Shown here: one piece after another, positions 60,465 through 64,000 of the stretch | How positions within the stretch are numbered: the stretch's first letter is position 1 | Layout of the letters: each line of letters begins with the position of its first letter | NCBI RefSeq assembly: GCF_026672375.1 | Contig: NZ_JAPPRA010000001.1 | Coordinates: 3,844,001-3,908,000, forward strand | DNA: 64,000 nucleotides | Source: Caulobacter sp. SL161 | Lineage (GTDB): Bacteria; Pseudomonadota; Alphaproteobacteria; Caulobacterales; Caulobacteraceae | Direction: 5' to 3' | Position numbers and translations under genes: made by a program | Notes under the pieces: model-generated | Told to the model about the DNA's origin: nothing | Seen by the model: only the letters and a program-made list of their open reading frames with translations | Databases searched by the model: none

Positions 60465-61286
60465 ATGGCCGATATAATGCTCGACCTGGAGACCCTAGGC
60501 ACGACGCCTGGCTGCGTCATCCGCTCTATCGGTGCGGTCGCCTTTGACCCGAACGGCGGCCCGATGGGCGAAACGCTATACCTGATCATCGACCGCGCCT
60601 CGTGCGAGGCCGCCGGCTTAACGGTTGATCCCGACACCGAGGCCTGGTGGGCCGCCCAATCGCCCGAGGCGCGCTCAGAATTCGACGGGCAGGGCATGGC
60701 CCTGTCCGATGCGCTCAACGTCTTCAATCTGTTTTACGAGACCCTGGCCCCGATCGATGCGAAGGCCGACCGCCTGTGGTGCAACGGCCCTAGCTTCGAC
60801 GAAAGCATCCTGGCCGCCGCCTACCACGCTCTAGGCCGTAAGACGCCATGGCGCTACAACGCCGCCAGGGATTGCCGCACGATCTACGACCTCGCCGGCC
60901 TTAAGCTCCAACATACCGGCGGCACCTTCCACAAAGCGATCGACGATGCCGTCGAACAGGCGAAGCTAGTGCAGGAGGCGCGGCGTCAGCTCGTCGCGGC
61001 GGAGGGACCGGCGTGGCGCCCAGAGGTCGTCGCGTTTGCGGACCTGATGGAACAGCAGCTCCGCGCGAACGACCACAAGGGCGGATGGAAGGGCGATACC
61101 AGTGACGCTCTTTACCAGCGTCTGCTGGAAGAAGCCGAGGAGCTGTCTCAAGCTCTAGCGTGGCGCTCAGCTCTGTTCGGCGATGCAGACCCCGACAGAA
61201 TTGGCCGCGAGGCTGCGGACGTCGCCAACTTCGCCATGATGATCGCCGACGCGTCCGGCGCGCTGGGATCGGAGGCGCGGCCGTGA
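60465..61286 (+). CDS. DEDD 3'-5' exonuclease fused to a MazG-like domain
   Basis: Residues 1-175 resemble the ExoVIII/Rv2179c-type DEDD exonuclease: D-x-E in MLDLETLGTTPG, a later Asp in WCNGPSFDESIL, and the final H-x4-D in FHKAIDDAVEQ. Residues 190-265 look like a MazG-type pyrophosphohydrolase with L-L-E-E-A-E-E-L and GREAADVANFAMMI, whose acidic residues bind Mg. The fusion could degrade nucleic acid and clear nucleotides. AGGAGG before ATG 60465 decides the start over a TTG three bases upstream. Confidence 0.78.
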   Translation: MADIMLDLETLGTTPGCVIRSIGAVAFDPNGGPMGETLYLIIDRASCEAAGLTVDPDTEAWWAAQSPEARSEFDGQGMALSDALNVFNLFYETLAPIDAKADRLWCNGPSFDESILAAAYHALGRKTPWRYNAARDCRTIYDLAGLKLQHTGGTFHKAIDDAVEQAKLVQEARRQLVAAEGPAWRPEVVAFADLMEQQLRANDHKGGWKGDTSDALYQRLLEEAEELSQALAWRSALFGDADPDRIGREAADVANFAMMIADASGALGSEARP

Positions 61287-61846
61287 AGGATTTCACCCCC
61301 ACCAAGGAAACCATCAGCCTTCACGGGCTAGGGTTCATCCAGCTCATCCTGGGCGGGAACCAACGGCTGCACGTCTGGCATCCGGATCTACCGCGCCGCG
61401 ATTGCTATGAGCACTCAGCGATCCACAATCACCGCTTCGGCTTCGTATCACGCGTCCTGAAGGGCACTCAGGTCAATCAGCGCGTCGACCTGGAGATTGT
61501 GAAGCCGGAGACAGGCTCGCACGTCCTGATCAGCCACAACGGCCCGCGTAGCGACAAGGGCGGGCGGCTTAGCTACCCGGTCGCCGACGTCAACGTCATC
61601 CCCCGCGCGCCCGAGTTCTACGAGGCGGGCGACGAGTACGTCATGCCGCCCATGGAATACCACCAAACGCCATGCGAAGGCGTTGTGGTCACGCTCATGC
61701 GAAAGACCGTGGAGACGTCGCTACACGCCAACAGTGTCTGCCGACGCGGCGTCGATTTCCACTACGATTTCGACCGCTTCCAGCTCTCGCCGAGCGAGCT
61801 GTTCGCCTACGTGGTCGATGCGCTTGGATCGGCGGTGCAGCCATGA
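61283..61846 (+). CDS. Cupin-like phage protein
   Basis: The 187-residue protein (GTG start overlapping the previous TGA) shows a cupin-type metal-binding pattern: SAIHNHRFGFVSRVLKG, with two histidines, and a later MPPMEYHQTPCEGVV with a third. The fold is inferred from spacing and beta-strand pattern. The substrate is unknown; related phage proteins are annotated only as hypothetical. Confidence 0.6.
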   Translation: MKDFTPTKETISLHGLGFIQLILGGNQRLHVWHPDLPRRDCYEHSAIHNHRFGFVSRVLKGTQVNQRVDLEIVKPETGSHVLISHNGPRSDKGGRLSYPVADVNVIPRAPEFYEAGDEYVMPPMEYHQTPCEGVVVTLMRKTVETSLHANSVCRRGVDFHYDFDRFQLSPSELFAYVVDALGSAVQP

Positions 61847-62097
61847 CCCCGAAGCCGCAGCCGTCGAACGACAAGCACGAGGCCCTGTATCAGGAACTCG
61901 TCGCCGTTATGCGCAAGTACGAGCTTTCTCAGGTCGAGATCCTCGCGGTCGTCGCCAACATCACCGGCAAGTGCCTCGCCTTTCAGGACCAGACCAAGGG
62001 CACGGCCGACGACTACATGCGGATCGTCATCGCCAACCTCGAGGAAGGCAACCGTCAGGCTGCCGCCGAGCTGCTCAACCCCATCGGGAGGGCGTGA
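61843..62097 (+). CDS. Small hypothetical phage protein
   Basis: The 84-residue helical protein (MTPKPQPSNDKHEALYQELV) overlaps the upstream stop by ATGA and is followed directly by the zinc-ribbon gene. No family is recognised. Confidence 0.65.
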   Translation: MTPKPQPSNDKHEALYQELVAVMRKYELSQVEILAVVANITGKCLAFQDQTKGTADDYMRIVIANLEEGNRQAAAELLNPIGRA

Positions 62098-62483
62098 TGG
62101 TCGAAGTCATCACCGTTGAGGAACTGCACCAGCGCTTCAAAGCCCAGGACGTCGGCGAGCGCCGCTTCATCGCCATGAAGTGCCCGATCTGCGGCACTGT
62201 CCAGAACATGCAATCCCTGCTGACGGCGGGCGCTGGCGAAACGGAGGACCAGGTCGAGCGCTACATCGGCTTTAGCTGCGTCGGGCGCTGGACAAACGCC
62301 GGCCCGCACAAGCGCGGCGAGCCGCCCGGTCGCGGCTGCGACTGGACGCTCGGCGGGCTCCTCAAGTTCCAAAAGCTAGAGGTCGTAAACGCGCGCGGCC
62401 GGCGCGAACCGTACTTCGAGATCGCCACGCAGGAAGAGGCCAAGGCGCTCATGGCGCAGCAGGAGACCCTCGCCCATGGCTGA
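62097..62483 (+). CDS. VVA0879-family zinc-ribbon phage protein
   Basis: The 128-residue protein carries a zinc ribbon (MKCPICGTVQNMQSLL) and a second cysteine pair (IGFSCVGRWTNAG ... GRGCDWTLGGLLKF), the layout of the VVA0879 phage family. The role is unknown. Its ATG overlaps the previous TGA by one base. Confidence 0.75.
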   Translation: MVEVITVEELHQRFKAQDVGERRFIAMKCPICGTVQNMQSLLTAGAGETEDQVERYIGFSCVGRWTNAGPHKRGEPPGRGCDWTLGGLLKFQKLEVVNARGRREPYFEIATQEEAKALMAQQETLAHG

Positions 62484-63156
62484 CGGAACCAAGAGCCTGG
62501 GCGAGAAGCTGTTCGACAGCCTCGTCACCGCCCGTGCCGAAACGACGACCTGGGCGGCGTTGTCGGACCAGGACCGCACCATCTGCGAGAAGGCAGCCCT
62601 GGCCTTCTGCGCGCGGCTATCCCACGACGAGGCCACCCAGGCGGTGATCGCCGAGCTGACCGAACAAAACCAGCGGCTGATCAACGAGGCGACGGCACGC
62701 GCGCGAGCTGACAGCGCTTATCGGGCGCGCTGGGCGCGCGACCCCAAAATGGTCACCGTCGACGAGATCCGCAGGCATCTTGCGGGCCTTCGACCCTATT
62801 GGTCTGAGGCCTTGGCCGAGATGCAGAACCGGGTCTTTTCGGCCGAAGACAAGGCCGATCTCTTGGTCGGCCTCACGCCTCGCCTGTGGTTGATCACCTA
62901 CCTGCTCAAGTCGGGCGATCGGACCTGGAGCGCCTATGATCGCGAGGAAGCTGCGCTGAAGGAGATCGAAGCACCAAAGGGCGAGGAAGTTTTCCACAAG
63001 CAGCTGGTCCGCCTCTACGCCGGCTGCCACGTACATCCCGATCGCTTCGCGATCACAAACTTGGATGGCGAGGACCTCTGCCACGATTGCGCCAACGCCT
63101 GGGTAGAGGGCGAGGGCGACCACCAGGCTTACCTTGAACAGGAGGCCGGGCGATGA
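62476..63156 (+). CDS. Hypothetical protein with C-terminal zinc-finger-like motif
   Basis: The 226-residue protein is helical for about 170 residues (QAVIAELTEQNQRLINEATA). It ends with CHVHPDRFAITNLDGEDLCH-D-C, a C-x-H...C-x2-C cluster that could bind one zinc. It overlaps the VVA0879 gene by eight bases. No named family is recognised. Confidence 0.65.
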   Translation: MADGTKSLGEKLFDSLVTARAETTTWAALSDQDRTICEKAALAFCARLSHDEATQAVIAELTEQNQRLINEATARARADSAYRARWARDPKMVTVDEIRRHLAGLRPYWSEALAEMQNRVFSAEDKADLLVGLTPRLWLITYLLKSGDRTWSAYDREEAALKEIEAPKGEEVFHKQLVRLYAGCHVHPDRFAITNLDGEDLCHDCANAWVEGEGDHQAYLEQEAGR

Positions 63157-63596
63157 CAGCCCAGCCTCTACCCACCGTCGCCCTGTCGATCCTCCAGCCG
63201 TGGGCTTGGCTCATCGTCAACGGCTACAAGGACATCGAGAACCGCACCTGGCGGACGCATCGGCGCGGGCCGATCCTGGTCCACACCGGCAAGGGCTTTG
63301 ACAGCGAGGCGCACGACCTCCTGCGACTAGGCATCCACCCGACCCCAGGCATGGCGGCCTTCGGTTGCTCGGAGATCCAGGCCGCCTATCAGCATGCGCT
63401 CGAAACGCACCAGGTGCAGCGCGGCGGCATCGTTGGCGTGACCACCATCACCGGATGCGTAAGCACGCACGGAAGCCTCTGGTTCTGCGGTCCATACGGC
63501 TTCACGCTCGCGGACGCTCGCCCCCTGCCATTCATGCCGCTGAGCGGCGCGCGGGGGTTCTTCCCGACCGAGTACGTCGCCCCCGAAGGCTGCTGA
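63153..63596 (+). CDS. ASCH-domain protein
   Basis: The 147-residue protein has the ASCH signature: ALSILQPWAWLIVNGYKDIE, NRTWRTHRRGPILVHTGKGF, then GGIVGVTTITGCVS. ASCH domains bind RNA or nucleotides, and some hydrolyse modified nucleosides. It may act on host RNA or modified nucleotides during phage growth; overlap with neighbours marks it as an operon member. Confidence 0.85.
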   Translation: MTAQPLPTVALSILQPWAWLIVNGYKDIENRTWRTHRRGPILVHTGKGFDSEAHDLLRLGIHPTPGMAAFGCSEIQAAYQHALETHQVQRGGIVGVTTITGCVSTHGSLWFCGPYGFTLADARPLPFMPLSGARGFFPTEYVAPEGC

Positions 63597-64000
63597 TGGA
63601 CCCGTTCGATCACGACCCGCTCAACAGGAACTACCGAGGCCCGCTTCGCGCCGACGGCAAGCACCCTTACAACAGCCACTGGTGGGCCGAGGGCGAGGAT
63701 TGCTGGCGACTGTGGACGCCGGCCGAACATCACCTCCTGGGGGTGGTCCCGCTGAACAACGGCGCGTGGCTTGCCGGCTTTTGCCCGGCTCACTACGATC
63801 CTCAATATCCGGATCGCGCTGCGGCGATCCGCGCAGTGGCCGCCGACTTCCTGCGGACAATCCGCCATCGTCGGGCGTCGCGACAACGCATCGAGCACCG
63901 GGAAGCAGGCAGGCTCACTGGCTTTGATCACATCACCAGGCGCGAGGAGTTTCGCGCCCGCGCATGGCTTTGCCGGATCTTACATCGCGAGCTGGGCACG
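63596..64000 (+). CDS. Hypothetical phage protein, truncated by window end
   Basis: The frame is open from ATG 63596 to the last base (135 codons) and starts MDPFDHDPLNRNYRGPLRAD. Segments HWWAEGEDCWRLWTPAEHH and ARAWLCRILHRELGT show no known domain. The ATG overlaps the ASCH stop by one base. Confidence 0.7.
   Translation, partial: MDPFDHDPLNRNYRGPLRADGKHPYNSHWWAEGEDCWRLWTPAEHHLLGVVPLNNGAWLAGFCPAHYDPQYPDRAAAIRAVAADFLRTIRHRRASRQRIEHREAGRLTGFDHITRREEFRARAWLCRILHRELGT

Larger units (their letters stand above)
15191..64000. mobile_element. Lambda-like (siphovirus) prophage, right end beyond window
   Basis: The element carries a complete lambda-order head and tail set (Nu1, A, W, portal, protease, D, E, joining genes, tail tube, G/GT, tape measure, tail-tip genes, J, fibres). 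It also has lysis genes, replication-type helicases, methyltransferases and a divergent repressor pair. Reading frames are intact apart from the S49 protease 3' region, so the phage may be functional. No integrase is seen in 49 kb; it may lie to the right. The 13-bp palindrome CGAACG(G/C)CGTTCG marks this element and was not found in the adjacent host DNA. Confidence 0.93.

Noticed and set aside
15191-64000. A gene transfer agent instead of a prophage
   Set aside because: Lambda-type terminase A/Nu1, gpW, gpD and gpE, plus repressor and replication genes, differ from the alphaproteobacterial GTA cluster.

Overview
The window comes from a GC-rich alphaproteobacterium, most likely Caulobacter or a close relative. 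The signs are a large TonB-dependent receptor with an N-terminal ELVVTAQ segment, an HWE-family sensor kinase, a conserved alphaproteobacterial XRE regulator driven by a TTGACA/GCTA-type promoter, and very compact genes with high GC third positions. This is inferred from gene content; no 16S or marker gene is present.

Region 1 (1 to about 15.0 kb) is host chromosome. It holds the end of a response regulator, a small lipoprotein, a cupin protein, a leftward queC-queE-queD cluster for 7-cyano-7-deazaguanine, a TonB-dependent receptor with a strong terminator, a CBS-like/kinase/receiver hybrid that lacks the phospho-accepting histidine, an Mpo1-like membrane protein, an XRE regulator, a PilZ protein, a glucokinase homologue with altered ATP loops, methionine gamma-lyase divergent from an Lrp/AsnC regulator, an HWE kinase and a secreted glycerophosphodiesterase.

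Region 2 (about 15.2 kb to the right end) is a lambda-like (siphovirus) prophage whose right end lies beyond the window. Nearly everything from 53.7 kb down to 15.3 kb is transcribed leftward, in this order: small regulators, a C5 methyltransferase, a helicase-methylase fusion, a PD-(D/E)XK nuclease, an SNF2 helicase, a DUF1376 protein and a NusG-like factor. An intrinsic terminator follows, then terminase (Nu1/A), gpW, portal, S49 protease, gpD, capsid gpE, head-tail joining genes, tail tube, tail chaperones with a -1 frameshift, tape measure, tail tip, gpJ-like protein, fibres, membrane proteins (holin candidates), endolysin and nested Rz/Rz1. Rightward from 53.9 kb lie small early genes and a divergent pair of XRE regulators with GTTTGCA operators. 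A membrane-anchored accessory gene comes next. After it is a tightly overlapping early operon: an acyl-carrier-like protein, a ParB/KorB-like protein, a DEDD exonuclease-MazG-like fusion, and cupin-like, zinc-ribbon and ASCH proteins. No integrase, ParA or right attachment site is visible.

The most striking feature is a 13-bp palindrome, CGAACG(G/C)CGTTCG. I found 13 exact copies by eye across 16.5-60.2 kb of the prophage and none in the 15 kb of host DNA. The copies fall in different reading frames, often near gene starts, so selection appears to act on the DNA. The design (13 bp, central S, about a dozen dispersed copies, a KorB/ParB-like protein on the same element) recalls the KorB operators of plasmid RK2. 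I propose, as inference, a dispersed-operator or partition system. A second candidate system is the NusG-like gene, a 46-bp direct repeat and an intrinsic terminator placed between the early and structural genes, which looks like an antitermination switch.
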